Positions 1 through 8,192 of a stretch of DNA of 21,801 bases are shown here, one piece after another. Made by a program: the position numbers and the translations under genes. How positions within the stretch are numbered: position 1 is the stretch's first letter; every line of letters starts with the position of its first letter. The notes beneath the pieces were generated by a model. That model searched no databases, was not told the origin of the DNA, and saw nothing but the letters and a program-made list of their open reading frames with translations. Source of the stretch: Planctomycetota bacterium (GTDB taxonomy: Bacteria; Planctomycetota; Planctomycetia; Pirellulales; Thermoguttaceae); contig JAMOAF010000398.1 of assembly GCA_023621895.1 (NCBI GenBank), forward strand, positions 1 to 21,801, read 5' to 3'.

Positions 1-1
1 G

Positions 2-2680
2 AACGGTCTCAAGCCGGAGTGCGTTTACAGCTCGGCCGACCGTGTTGTGCGGCTTGTCGACCGGGCGAGCCTGCCGCAACCGCCCGCCGGCTTGACAATG
101 CCAAGGCGAGAACTGCTGGTGCCGGGCCGGCCGTGGTTCGCCCAGGGCATTCCGTCCAAACGGTATGTGGCCGAGCATAGATCGCTGACGCCGCTGGTCG
201 TTCTTCTGGCCGGTGTGTTTGTCACCGTGGCCGTGGCGGCATATGCCAACATATTGCTCGGCCGCAGCGCAAAAGTCAGGGAATTGGTGATCCGCCGGAC
301 TGCCGAGTTGAACGAGGCGAATCAGCAGCTCTCCCGCGAGCGATTCCTGCTCGACACGCTGCTCGACCAATCGCCCGACTACATCTACTTCAAGGACACG
401 GCCAGCCGCTTCCTGCGGGTGAGCAAGGCGCTGGCCGAATACCTGGGTTTCGGCTCTCCCGCCGATGCCGTGGGAAGAACCGACTTCGACGTGTTCCGCG
501 CCGACCTTGCAGAAGGTTACCGCAGGGACGAAGAACGGATCATGGCGACCGGCCAGCCGGTTGTCGACAAGGAGGAGCAGCAGACCGGCCGGGCGGGCGA
601 GCCGATCTGCATGTCGACGACCAAGGTCCCCCTCCGCGACGAGTTGGGGCGGATCGTGGGGACATTCGGCATTTCCCGAGACATCACCGAACGGAAGAAG
701 ACCGAGGTCGAACTGGCCAGGGCCAAGGCCGAAGCCGAGGCCGCGAGCCGGGCCAAGAGCGACTTCGTGGCCAACATGAGCCACGAAATCCGCACCCCGA
801 TGAACGCCATCATCGGCATGACCGAACTGGTCCTGGAGACCCCGCTTGACGATTCCCAGCGGGAGTATCTCAGAATGGTCCTCGAGTCGAGCGAGTCGCT
901 CTTGTCGATCCTCAACGACGTGCTCGATTTCTCCAAGATCGAAGCCGGAAAGCTCGATCTGGAGCGGGCGCCGTTCGATCTCCGCGAGGTCGTCGGCGAC
1001 ACGATGAAATCACTCGCCTTCCGGGCCCACATGAAAGGCCTGGAACTCGCCTGCCGGATCGACCCGGGTGTTCCCGAGCGGCTCGTCGGCGACGCGGGAC
1101 GGCTCCGCCAGGTGGTCGTCAACCTGGTCGGCAATGCGATCAAGTTCACCGAGTCGGGCGAAGTCGTACTGGAACTGTCCGGCGAATTGCTCTCCGACCA
1201 GAGCGCTCGGCTGCTCGTTTCCGTCCGCGACACGGGGATCGGGATCCCCGAGCAGCGCCGGCAGGGAATCTTCAACGCCTTCGAACAGGCCGACCTCTCG
1301 ACCACCCGGCGATTCGGCGGAAGCGGTCTGGGGCTGGCGATCTCCAACCGCCTCGTGGAGATGATGGGCGGCCGCATCTGGCTGGAGAGCACGCCGGGCG
1401 AGGGGAGCACGTTCTACTTCACTGCCGTTTTCGAATTAGCGCCCGGCGTCGAACCGGCACGGGTGACCCACCTGGTCACGGGCACCCCCGTGCTCGTCGT
1501 CGACGACAACGCGACCAACCGCCGGATTCTGCACGAAATGCTCTCCAGTTGGGGAATGATGCCCACGTTGGCCGCCGAGGTTCCGGAAGCCATCGCCCTG
1601 GCCGAACAGGCCCAGCGCGCCGGCTCCCCCTTCCCGCTGATTCTCACCGATGCGAATATGCCCGAGCTGGACGGTTTCGACCTGGCCAGGCACATTCGGC
1701 AGCACGAGCAACTGGGCAGCACGGTTGTGATGATGCTGACTTCCGGCGGCTATCCGGACGGCATCTCCCGCTGCAACGAGTTGGGCATTGCCGCCTACCT
1801 CCTCAAGCCGATCAAGCAGTCCGAACTGTTCGACGCGGTGGTCATGTCGCTGGGCATCCGCGGCGGCCAGATGGAGTCGGTGCAACGGGCGGACCTCCAC
1901 TGCCATGTTCCGCCCTTGCGGGTCCTGCTCGCCGAAGACAGCCTGGTGAGCCAGAAGCTCGCGGTGGGACTGCTGGAAAGGCACGGCCACCAGGTTGTTG
2001 TCGCCAACCACGGCCGCGAGGCGATTGCCGCCCTCCAGTCGCAGGAGTTCGATCTTGTGCTGATGGATGTCCAGATGCCGGAAATGGACGGCTACGAGGC
2101 GACCGCGGCGATCCGCGCCATGGAGCGCGGCTCCTCGAAGCACATTCCGATCGTCGCCATGACCGCCCACGCCATGAAAGGCGACCGCCAGCGCTGTTTG
2201 CAGGCCGGCATGGACGGCTACGTCGCCAAACCGATCCGCGCCGCGGTCCTCTTTCAGGCAATCGCCGACGTTCTGGCCGGCCGCACGCCCGAAACCGGCG
2301 GCGAGCTTGCCGAAGAGGAACCCAAGACGCCGGGGGTCGACTGGCACGAGGCCCTGAACGCCGTCGGCGGCGACCGCGCGTTGCTCGATGACGTTGTCCG
2401 CGGGTTTCTCGAAGAATGCCCGCGACTGGTCGAAACCCTCGGCAACGCGGTCAGCCAGTCCGACCACCGGCAGGTGGCCGATGCCGCCCACCAACTCAAA
2501 GGTGTCCTGCGTTACTTTGGGCTCGGCGAGGCCTACCAGACCGCCTGGCGGCTCGAAAAAGCCGCGCGCCAGGGCGATCTGCGGCGTGCCCCGGAGGACC
2601 TGGAACAACTCGAAGCCGCGACCGCCCAACTCGTCGAAGCCGTCGCCACCGAGTGGCGTCAAGGCGTTCCGGTCATGTAG
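2..2680 (+). CDS. Hybrid sensor histidine kinase with two receiver domains and HPt (5'-partial)
   Basis: The reading frame is open to the left edge, so the true start is outside the window; the first GTG (47) is not a convincing start. Numbering residues from 47: one hydrophobic membrane helix at about 48-72, preceded by what looks like the end of an extracytoplasmic sensor domain; a PAS domain at about 96-215; HisKA with the phospho-accepting H246 in the NMSHEIRTPMNAIIG motif; HATPase_c with an N-box (NLVGNAIKFTE), DTGIGIP and GGSGLGLAIS; a first receiver with D535 and preceding VVDD pair; a second receiver with D674 in LMDVQMPEMDG; and a C-terminal HPt with H815 in HQLKG. This is a full internal phosphorelay (His-Asp-Asp-His), as in BarA/ArcB-like tripartite kinases; the extra receiver is common in this class. 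The ligand cannot be told because the sensor is missing. The output would need a separate response regulator, which is not in the window. Confidence 0.95.
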   Translation, partial: NGLKPECVYSSADRVVRLVDRASLPQPPAGLTMPRRELLVPGRPWFAQGIPSKRYVAEHRSLTPLVVLLAGVFVTVAVAAYANILLGRSAKVRELVIRRTAELNEANQQLSRERFLLDTLLDQSPDYIYFKDTASRFLRVSKALAEYLGFGSPADAVGRTDFDVFRADLAEGYRRDEERIMATGQPVVDKEEQQTGRAGEPICMSTTKVPLRDELGRIVGTFGISRDITERKKTEVELARAKAEAEAASRAKSDFVANMSHEIRTPMNAIIGMTELVLETPLDDSQREYLRMVLESSESLLSILNDVLDFSKIEAGKLDLERAPFDLREVVGDTMKSLAFRAHMKGLELACRIDPGVPERLVGDAGRLRQVVVNLVGNAIKFTESGEVVLELSGELLSDQSARLLVSVRDTGIGIPEQRRQGIFNAFEQADLSTTRRFGGSGLGLAISNRLVEMMGGRIWLESTPGEGSTFYFTAVFELAPGVEPARVTHLVTGTPVLVVDDNATNRRILHEMLSSWGMMPTLAAEVPEAIALAEQAQRAGSPFPLILTDANMPELDGFDLARHIRQHEQLGSTVVMMLTSGGYPDGISRCNELGIAAYLLKPIKQSELFDAVVMSLGIRGGQMESVQRADLHCHVPPLRVLLAEDSLVSQKLAVGLLERHGHQVVVANHGREAIAALQSQEFDLVLMDVQMPEMDGYEATAAIRAMERGSSKHIPIVAMTAHAMKGDRQRCLQAGMDGYVAKPIRAAVLFQAIADVLAGRTPETGGELAEEEPKTPGVDWHEALNAVGGDRALLDDVVRGFLEECPRLVETLGNAVSQSDHRQVADAAHQLKGVLRYFGLGEAYQTAWRLEKAARQGDLRRAPEDLEQLEAATAQLVEAVATEWRQGVPVM

Positions 2681-2692
2681 CCGCGTGATGGA

Positions 2693-2722
2693 GCCGCCGC
2701 GGCGAAAACGCGCCGCGGTGGC
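2693..2722 (+). terminator. GC-rich hairpin just after the kinase gene
   Basis: A 12-bp stem with one G-T wobble (2693-2704 with 2711-2722) and a loop of AAAACG lies 12 bases after the kinase stop codon. Its position suits a transcription terminator, but no U-tract follows, so it is not a textbook intrinsic terminator. It may only stabilise the mRNA 3' end. Confidence 0.4.
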
Positions 2723-3294
2723 GTGGGCGCCGGAGTCTGGCGGGGTGCAGCTCCCCTTGCGGTTGGGCGGAACGTGCCCCAAATTCTCGCGGGTTCCGCG
2801 ATCCGGCGCTCGGCCGGATTGGCCTTCGTTGACCGAACCTGCGGCTCCCACCGTTCCTTGCCGTACGTTTTGACGGCGGATTGGGAACGCTCAAGGAAAC
2901 ACACCGAGCAAGTCGCCGGCGGCTCGGCAATTTTTTGGCGAAGCTGTAGAAAAGTTGTATTGATTTTCTAATCAAGGACGATACAATCCCAAAGAATACG
3001 TCAGACGAGGCTCTCTCCAAACCTGACAAGTCAGGCGGGCGTTTCGCTGGCGAAGGAGTCTACTCTGCAGGACAACCGAGCTTCAATCGAAACTCACATG
3101 ACGCGCCGTCCGTTAACGGTTGGCAAGAGAGCATCACACGACCTTCTGAGCGGCCGCGCGGCCGCCAGAAATGAGCGATCCCAACATCGTCCTGCTGCTG
3201 AGTTGAAGATGGGTTGCGCTCGTGCGCGCCTGCTGGGGCACGAAGGGAGCTCGTATGCCCCGGCCCATAGGTCGCTCCCCCGAGAGTTTCTGGA
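2723..3294. other. Intergenic region of about 570 bp without a convincing gene
   Basis: Short open frames here (for example 3098-3400 plus) have no recognisable family and an odd Arg/Ser/Pro-rich composition, so I do not call them. The stretch from about 2930 is AT-richer than the rest of the window and holds the best promoter candidate for the kamA operon. A perfect dyad CCTGAC-AA-GTCAGG lies at about 3022-3035, downstream of that promoter, and could be an operator or a small hairpin. I looked for lysine riboswitch features and did not find them. Confidence 0.5.
2960..2987 (+). promoter_or_regulatory. Candidate sigma-70 promoter for the kamA operon
   Basis: TTGATT at 2960-2965 and TACAAT at 2982-2987 are separated by 16 bases, in a local AT-rich patch. 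They match the consensus boxes at 4/6 and 5/6. Transcription would start near 2994, giving a leader of 300 bases to the ATG at 3295 or over 500 to the GTG at 3529. Prediction by eye only. Confidence 0.4.
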
Positions 3295-4767
3295 ATGCGT
3301 CAGGCGGATACTGAAGAATGCGCGTGTACGGCCACCGACGAGGAGCCTCCGGGGCGTCCCGTCGTCTCGGCCAATCTTTCCCCTCACACTCTCACCCTGA
3401 CTGCCAGGCCGGCTGAAAGCCGAAACGGACGTCGTCCCAGCAAGGCGCCTCCCCGCGCCGAAGCTCCGCCCGCCGGCCCTGTCGTATTGGCACCGGGTTT
3501 CGCTCGGCGAAAAACGCCCGCCCAGCCCGTGTGCCGGACCGTCGTCGCCCAACCCCGTTCGGCTCCCTCCGCAGCGCCTTCGCGGCGGGGAACCAACCCG
3601 CGAACGCGGGCCTTTCGCCGCCGCTTCTACCCGCAGGTCACCGACCGCGAGTGGAACGACTGGCACTGGCAACTGCGCCACCGGATCCGGACCCTGGGCG
3701 AAGCCGAGCGCTTCCTGATGCTCTCCGACGGCGAGCGGGAAGCCATCCTCCGCGGCGGCGCGATGCTGCCGTTTGCAATCACCCCGTACTACCTGTCGTT
3801 GCTGGACGCCGACGACCCGGACCAGCCGCTGCGGCGAACGGTGATGCCCTCACCCGGCGAATTCGTTCAGACCCGGGGCGAGGCGGACGATCCCCTGGGA
3901 GAAGACGGCCACAGTCCGGTGCCCGGCCTGGTCCACCGCTATCCCGATCGGGTCCTGCTGCTCGCCCTGGACTTCTGCTCGACCTACTGCCGCTACTGCA
4001 CCCGGTCGCGCGTGGTTGGCCATGGGGAGTTGTCCCCCGGCGAAGCGCGGTTGGAGGCGATCTTCGAGTACCTGGAGAATTCGCCGCAGGTCCGCGACGT
4101 GCTCGTCTCCGGCGGAGACCCGCTGGCGATGAGCGACGACCGGCTCGACTGGATTCTGGGCCGCCTGCGGGCGATCCCGCACATCGAGCTGGTGCGGCTG
4201 GGGACGAAGATGCCGGCGGTCCTGCCGCAGCGGATCACCCCTTCGCTGTGCCGCGTGTTGCGGAAATACCATCCGCTCTGGATGAGCCTGCATTTTACCC
4301 ATCCGGATGAATGCACGCCGGAGTCGTTCCAGGCCTGTGCGCGGCTGGCCGACGCGGGGATTCCCTTGGGAAGCCAAACGGTGCTGCTCAAGGGGGTCAA
4401 CGACAGCGTCGCCACGATGAAGGACCTGGTCCACCGGCTGGTGATGATGCGGGTCCGGCCGTACTACCTTTACCAGTGCGACCCGATTTCGGGCTCTTCG
4501 CATTTCCGCACGCCGGTCAGCAAGGGCTTGGAGATCATCCAGGGACTGCGGGGCTACACTACCGGCTACGCGGTGCCCAACTACGTGATCGACGCCCCCG
4601 GCGGCGGCGGGAAGATACCGCTCCAGCCGGACTATCTGGTCGGCCGCGACGGGGACGACCTCCTGCTGCGGAACTTCGAGGGCAAGCTTTACCGCTACCC
4701 CGATCCGGCCGGAGAATCCGCGCCTCGGCAAGACACGATCGCTTCAGGGGCTCCCTGCGGAGCTTGA
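3295..4767 (+). CDS. kamA: KamA-family radical SAM lysine 2,3-aminomutase-like enzyme
   Basis: The family moves the alpha-amino group of L-lysine to the beta carbon, using a [4Fe-4S] cluster, S-adenosylmethionine and PLP. The cluster motif CSTYCRYC gives C228, C232 and C235. D396 (YQCD), D433 and K440 (DAPGGGGK) match the lysine-binding D293 and D330 and PLP-binding K337 of Clostridium subterminale KamA as I recall it, with an exact constant offset of 103 residues; this argues that lysine or a close analogue is the substrate. The clostridial zinc site is gone: C268 is S371 here and the C-terminal CxCxxC tail is absent. Residues 1 to about 100 are a Pro/Arg/Ala-rich stretch without family similarity; homology begins near FRRRFYPQVTDREWNDW. 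The only ATG before the domain is 3295, but GTG at 3529 is a credible alternative start; neither has a strong ribosome binding site. It is the first gene of an operon, 6 bases ahead of the next. Confidence 0.93.
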   Translation: MRQADTEECACTATDEEPPGRPVVSANLSPHTLTLTARPAESRNGRRPSKAPPRAEAPPAGPVVLAPGFARRKTPAQPVCRTVVAQPRSAPSAAPSRRGTNPRTRAFRRRFYPQVTDREWNDWHWQLRHRIRTLGEAERFLMLSDGEREAILRGGAMLPFAITPYYLSLLDADDPDQPLRRTVMPSPGEFVQTRGEADDPLGEDGHSPVPGLVHRYPDRVLLLALDFCSTYCRYCTRSRVVGHGELSPGEARLEAIFEYLENSPQVRDVLVSGGDPLAMSDDRLDWILGRLRAIPHIELVRLGTKMPAVLPQRITPSLCRVLRKYHPLWMSLHFTHPDECTPESFQACARLADAGIPLGSQTVLLKGVNDSVATMKDLVHRLVMMRVRPYYLYQCDPISGSSHFRTPVSKGLEIIQGLRGYTTGYAVPNYVIDAPGGGGKIPLQPDYLVGRDGDDLLLRNFEGKLYRYPDPAGESAPRQDTIASGAPCGA

Positions 4768-4773
4768 CAAGCG

Positions 4774-5349
4774 ATGAACGAGGGAGAGTTGCTTTGCGCC
4801 CGGTGCGCCGCGCAGCAGCAAACCTGCTGCCAGTGCCGGGATGTTTATGTTACCCTGCAAGATGTCCAGAGAATCGGCGCGCTGGCCGGCAGGGTGGATT
4901 TCTGGGAATTTCGCGTTCCCCAGAATCCGGATTACCTCGATGCCGGCGACGACCCGCTCTGGTTGGAGCGGGTCGTCCGGTTGGACTGTTCCCGCCGCGT
5001 GCTGAAACAGCAGCCCAACGGCGATTGTCACTTCCTCGGGCAGGCAGGCTGCTGCCTGCCCTTGGAAGTCCGGCCGTTGGTCTGCCGTTTGCACCCCTTG
5101 GAGTACGACGAGCGGGGCATCAAGCCGAGCCTTGCCGGCGAGTGCCCCTGGGATTTGCTGCTCCCAGAGCAGCCGAAGCTCTCGGCCGTCAGCCTGAGCA
5201 AGGCCGACGGCGAGCGCTGGCACCGGCAATTGTACGAAGAGGTCCGCCAGGAACCCCGGTGGGCCGGCGGCCACGAGCGGTTGCTGCCAGAGTCCGGCGC
5301 GGCCGCTATCCGCAAGCCGGCCCTTCTCGCCATGCATCCAGCCCCTTAG
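4774..5349 (+). CDS. YkgJ-family cysteine-cluster protein
   Basis: A 191-residue cytoplasmic protein with no signal peptide. Cysteines sit at 8, 11, 18, 19 and 21 near the N-terminus and at 72, 85, 93, 94 and 104. The segment C-x-FL-x4-GCCL followed by RPLVCRLHP matches the YkgJ signature (CxFL...GC...RPxxCRxxP), a family thought to bind zinc or an iron-sulfur cluster; its biochemical role is not established. The start lies 6 bases after the kamA stop and lacks a clear Shine-Dalgarno sequence, so it is probably translated by coupling to kamA. Context suggests a helper role for the radical SAM enzyme, such as metal or cluster handling or peptide modification, but that is inference. Confidence 0.85.
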   Translation: MNEGELLCARCAAQQQTCCQCRDVYVTLQDVQRIGALAGRVDFWEFRVPQNPDYLDAGDDPLWLERVVRLDCSRRVLKQQPNGDCHFLGQAGCCLPLEVRPLVCRLHPLEYDERGIKPSLAGECPWDLLLPEQPKLSAVSLSKADGERWHRQLYEEVRQEPRWAGGHERLLPESGAAAIRKPALLAMHPAP

Positions 5350-5362
5350 AGATCCATTTGCC

Positions 5363-6400
5363 ATGAAGATTGGTCTGACTTACGACCTGCGCTCGGAGTA
5401 CCTCGCCATGGGCCTGAGCGAATTGGAGACCGCCGAGTTCGATCGCCCCGACACGGTCGACGCGATTCAGGGGGCGCTCGTCGAGCTGGGACACGAGACC
5501 GACCGCATCGGCCACGCCCGGCAACTGGTCGGGCGGCTGGCAGCGGGCGACCGCTGGGACCTGGTATTCAACATCTGCGAGGGGCTCTACGGCCCGGCGC
5601 GGGAGGCCCAGGTGCCGGCCATCCTCGACGTCTACGGCATTGCTTACACGTTTTCGGATCCGCTCGTCCTGGCCGTCTCGCTGGAGAAGGCGATGACCAA
5701 GACGCTGCTGAAGGCCGCGGGCGTGCCGACAACCGCTTTTGCCGTCGTTCGCGACGCGGACGACATCCCTGCCATTGGGTTCGGCTATCCGGTGTTTGCC
5801 AAGCCGATCGCCGAAGGGACCGGCAAGGGCATCACCCCCGCCTCGCGAATCCACTCGCCGGGGCAACTCGCCGAGGTCTGCCGCGAGCTTCTGAGTGTTC
5901 ACCGCCAACCCGTGCTGATCGAACCATACCTGCCCGGCCGGGAGTTTACCGTGGGCGTCTGGGGCACGGGGCGCGATTCCGAGGTCATCGGCACGCTGGA
6001 AATCGTCCTCCGCGCCCACGCCGAGGAAGGCGTCTATTCGTACGCCAACAAGGAACAGTGCGAGGAGTATGTCGACTATCTGCCGGTGTCGGCCGAGCGG
6101 GACGCGACGGTGCGGGAAGCCGAAACAATCGCGCTCGATGCATGGAAAGCCCTCGGAGGCCGCGATGCCGGCCGGATCGATCTCCGTTGCGACTCTCAAG
6201 GCCGGGTCCAGGTCATGGAGCTGAACCCTCTTGCCGGCCTCCATCCGGAGCATTCCGATCTGCCGATGATCTGTACCGCGCTGGGAATCCCCTACGTGCG
6301 GCTGATCGAGCGGATCGTCCAATCCGCCTCTGAGCGAATCGGGGCGGATCGCCACCCGGCCGGAAAACCGCTGGCTGCGACGAATGGACAACTCGCTTAG
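5363..6400 (+). CDS. D-alanine-D-alanine ligase-like ATP-grasp enzyme
   Basis: 345 residues, the usual length for a Ddl-type ligase. An N-terminal Rossmann-like domain (MKIGLTYD) is followed by VFNICEG near residue 70, as in Ddl-like proteins. The ATP-grasp core shows YPVFAKP, a Gly-rich loop EGTGKGI, the late Mg-binding set ELNPLAGL (E286, N288) and an arginine/aspartate pair in GRIDLR. The substrate-end motif is NPLAGLHPEHSDLP rather than the NT-x-PG-x-T of true Ddl, so it is likely to join a different amine to a carboxylate, not to make D-Ala-D-Ala. It starts 13 bases after the YkgJ gene, third in the kamA operon, and ends 20 bases before a convergent gene. Ligation of a beta-amino acid made by KamA is an attractive but unproven role. 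Confidence 0.88.
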   Translation: MKIGLTYDLRSEYLAMGLSELETAEFDRPDTVDAIQGALVELGHETDRIGHARQLVGRLAAGDRWDLVFNICEGLYGPAREAQVPAILDVYGIAYTFSDPLVLAVSLEKAMTKTLLKAAGVPTTAFAVVRDADDIPAIGFGYPVFAKPIAEGTGKGITPASRIHSPGQLAEVCRELLSVHRQPVLIEPYLPGREFTVGVWGTGRDSEVIGTLEIVLRAHAEEGVYSYANKEQCEEYVDYLPVSAERDATVREAETIALDAWKALGGRDAGRIDLRCDSQGRVQVMELNPLAGLHPEHSDLPMICTALGIPYVRLIERIVQSASERIGADRHPAGKPLAATNGQLA

Positions 6401-6420
6401 CGAACGGAGTGAATTCCGGG

Positions 6421-7065
6421 CTACTTGTGCTGGATGAATTCGACGACAGCACCGTCGCCGGTTTTGAAGAATGCCACGATCCGCGGACCGACGTCGAACG
6501 GTTCGAGAAGCACCTCCAGCCCCTGCCCCGCTTGACGGATGTCGTCAGTCCGGTAGGCAACGTGGGGCACCTGGCGGATCAAGGCCGGCACGGGGCTGCC
6601 GGCCTCGAATCGCAGCCACTCGATTCGGTAAGGATGCTCCTGCCAGTTTGTGCGCCAGAGGCGGGTCGAGGCGACGAGCTGCTCACCCGGCATCGGGCCC
6701 GGGGCCAGCAGCCCCACGTGTTCGAACCTCCGCTGGTCCGGCGCGTCGGCGGCGCGCTCGTACTGCATCAACTCGATCACGGCTCCCTCGTCCGTCTCGT
6801 AGAATCCGACGAAGGCCGGGCCGGCGTCGAACGGCTCCAGCAGCGTCTTCATCCCCCGCCCGGCGGCCGCCACGTCGCCGACGCGGAAGGCCACGTGCGG
6901 GCCGCTCCGCAGCAGCCCGGTGACCGGGCTGTCCGCCTCGTAGCGGAGCCATTCGATACCGTAAGGATGGCGCTGGAAATCGGTGGCCCAAACACGGGTG
7001 GCTTCGACGAAGACCTCGCCTGGCTTCTTCTCGCCGGTCGGAATGCCGACGTGATCGAACTGCAT
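6421..7065 (-). CDS. VOC-fold (glyoxalase/bleomycin-resistance-like) protein with two tandem repeats
   Basis: 214 residues made of two clearly homologous halves (about 1-105 and 112-214) with near-identical landmarks: FDHVG/FEHVG, PHVAF/PHVAY, LLEPFD in both, and GAVIELMQ/GAVVEFIQ. Possible metal ligands recur at almost identical spacing: H5-H57-E99 and H116-H168-E209. VOC proteins include dioxygenases, lyases and epimerases; which reaction this one performs cannot be said. It begins 11 bases after the upstream epimerase-like gene, with AAAGG eight bases before the ATG, so the two are co-transcribed and possibly act on the same sugar or keto-acid substrate. Confidence 0.9.
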   Translation of the reverse strand: MQFDHVGIPTGEKKPGEVFVEATRVWATDFQRHPYGIEWLRYEADSPVTGLLRSGPHVAFRVGDVAAAGRGMKTLLEPFDAGPAFVGFYETDEGAVIELMQYERAADAPDQRRFEHVGLLAPGPMPGEQLVASTRLWRTNWQEHPYRIEWLRFEAGSPVPALIRQVPHVAYRTDDIRQAGQGLEVLLEPFDVGPRIVAFFKTGDGAVVEFIQHK

Positions 7066-7076
7066 GGCGGCGCCTT

Positions 7077-8096
7077 TCAGAACTTTCCGTCACGGGTCTG
7101 GAAATGGGTGGGCTTGCCCAGCGTCTGGCCGCCCCGCCCGAGCCACTGGGCTATCCAGGAGATCATCTGTTCGCTTGTCACCGCGGGGCGGCCGAGCTTT
7201 TCATAACCGGCCCGCGCATCGCTGAGCAAGGCGTCGCTCCCTTCGCTCCCGGTGAACGTTGCCGGCCGCTCGAGCAGGCGGCTGAACTCCTCCGCGCACC
7301 GCCGCACGCTGAGCGTCTCCTCGCCGGTCAGGTTGACCACCCACGGCGGGCTCTCGACGTGGTCGAACGAGCGGAGCGTCATCGCGTTGGAGTCTCCTTG
7401 CCAGATGGCGTTGAAGTACCCCATCCCCAGGTCGATCGGCACGCCGGCCAGCACCTTTTGGCCAATGTCCACCAGGACGCCGTAGCGGAGCTCCACGGCG
7501 TAGTTGAGCCGCAGGAGTGCCACCCGGGTGCCCTGCCGCATGCTGAAATGCGTGAACATCCGCTCGCGGCCCAGGCAGCTCATCGCGTAATCCCCGATCG
7601 GTTCCACCGGCGTCTGTTCGGTCGCCCCGCCGGAATCGGCCGGCACCAGCGGATAGACGTTGCCGGTGGAATAGGCGACGATCCGGCTCGCCGGGTACCG
7701 CTCGCAAACCATGCCCGCCAGGTAGGTGTTCATCGCCCAGGTCCGCGGCTCCTCGCCCGTCGTGCCGAACTTCTGGGCCGGAAGGTAGAGCAGATTGGGC
7801 GCCTCGGGCAACCGCTTTAGGGCCTTGCGATCGAGCACGTCGGCGGCAATCGTTTCAATGCCCCAGCTTTCCAGCCGCTCGCGCAAGCCCGGCGTGCTGA
7901 AGCGGGCGACGCCGATGATCCGCCGCCGAACGCCCGACTCCTGGTCGGCCCGCCGGGCCATGCGGGCGAGGGTCGGCCCGATCTTGCCGCCCACGCCAAG
8001 CACCACCAGGTCGCCTTCGAGCCGGGTCATGGTCTCAACGATCTCTTTAGTCGGACGGCTGAGAGACTCTTCGAGCTGTTCGATGTTTTCAATCAT
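7077..8096 (-). CDS. NAD-dependent epimerase/dehydratase-like (extended SDR) protein
   Basis: 339 residues from the ATG at 8096, which is preceded by AAGGAAAG; an in-frame upstream ATG at 8159 would add 21 residues that look non-coding (the ribosome binding site falls inside them). The nucleotide-binding loop is GVGGKIG (34-40). The strand ending in YSTGNVYP (S143/T144) corresponds to the catalytic Ser/Thr of sugar epimerases. The catalytic Tyr is probably Y170, but the usual YxxxK lysine is replaced by C174 (YAMSC). The protein therefore belongs to a branch of the SDR superfamily with altered catalysis or a binding-only role. It is followed 11 bases later by the VOC gene. The substrate is unknown. 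Confidence 0.85.
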   Translation of the reverse strand: MIENIEQLEESLSRPTKEIVETMTRLEGDLVVLGVGGKIGPTLARMARRADQESGVRRRIIGVARFSTPGLRERLESWGIETIAADVLDRKALKRLPEAPNLLYLPAQKFGTTGEEPRTWAMNTYLAGMVCERYPASRIVAYSTGNVYPLVPADSGGATEQTPVEPIGDYAMSCLGRERMFTHFSMRQGTRVALLRLNYAVELRYGVLVDIGQKVLAGVPIDLGMGYFNAIWQGDSNAMTLRSFDHVESPPWVVNLTGEETLSVRRCAEEFSRLLERPATFTGSEGSDALLSDARAGYEKLGRPAVTSEQMISWIAQWLGRGGQTLGKPTHFQTRDGKF

Positions 8097-8192
8097 CGTC
8101 TTTCCTTCATCCTCCTCGGCCAGTCGACGGCCCCTGCCGCCGGCCCACAAGTCTACCACTCCGGCCGGCCGCGGGCGACCGGGGGCCGTGTG

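Noticed and set aside
1436..2851. 471-codon open frame on the minus strand
   Set aside because: It is antisense to the receiver and HPt domains of the sensor kinase.
2988..3294. Lysine riboswitch in the kamA leader
   Set aside because: I could not find the conserved core elements or a matching multi-helix layout; a covariance-model search would settle it.
3098..3400. 100-codon plus-strand frame before kamA
   Set aside because: No recognisable family, no ribosome binding site and it overlaps the kamA frame; composition looks non-coding.
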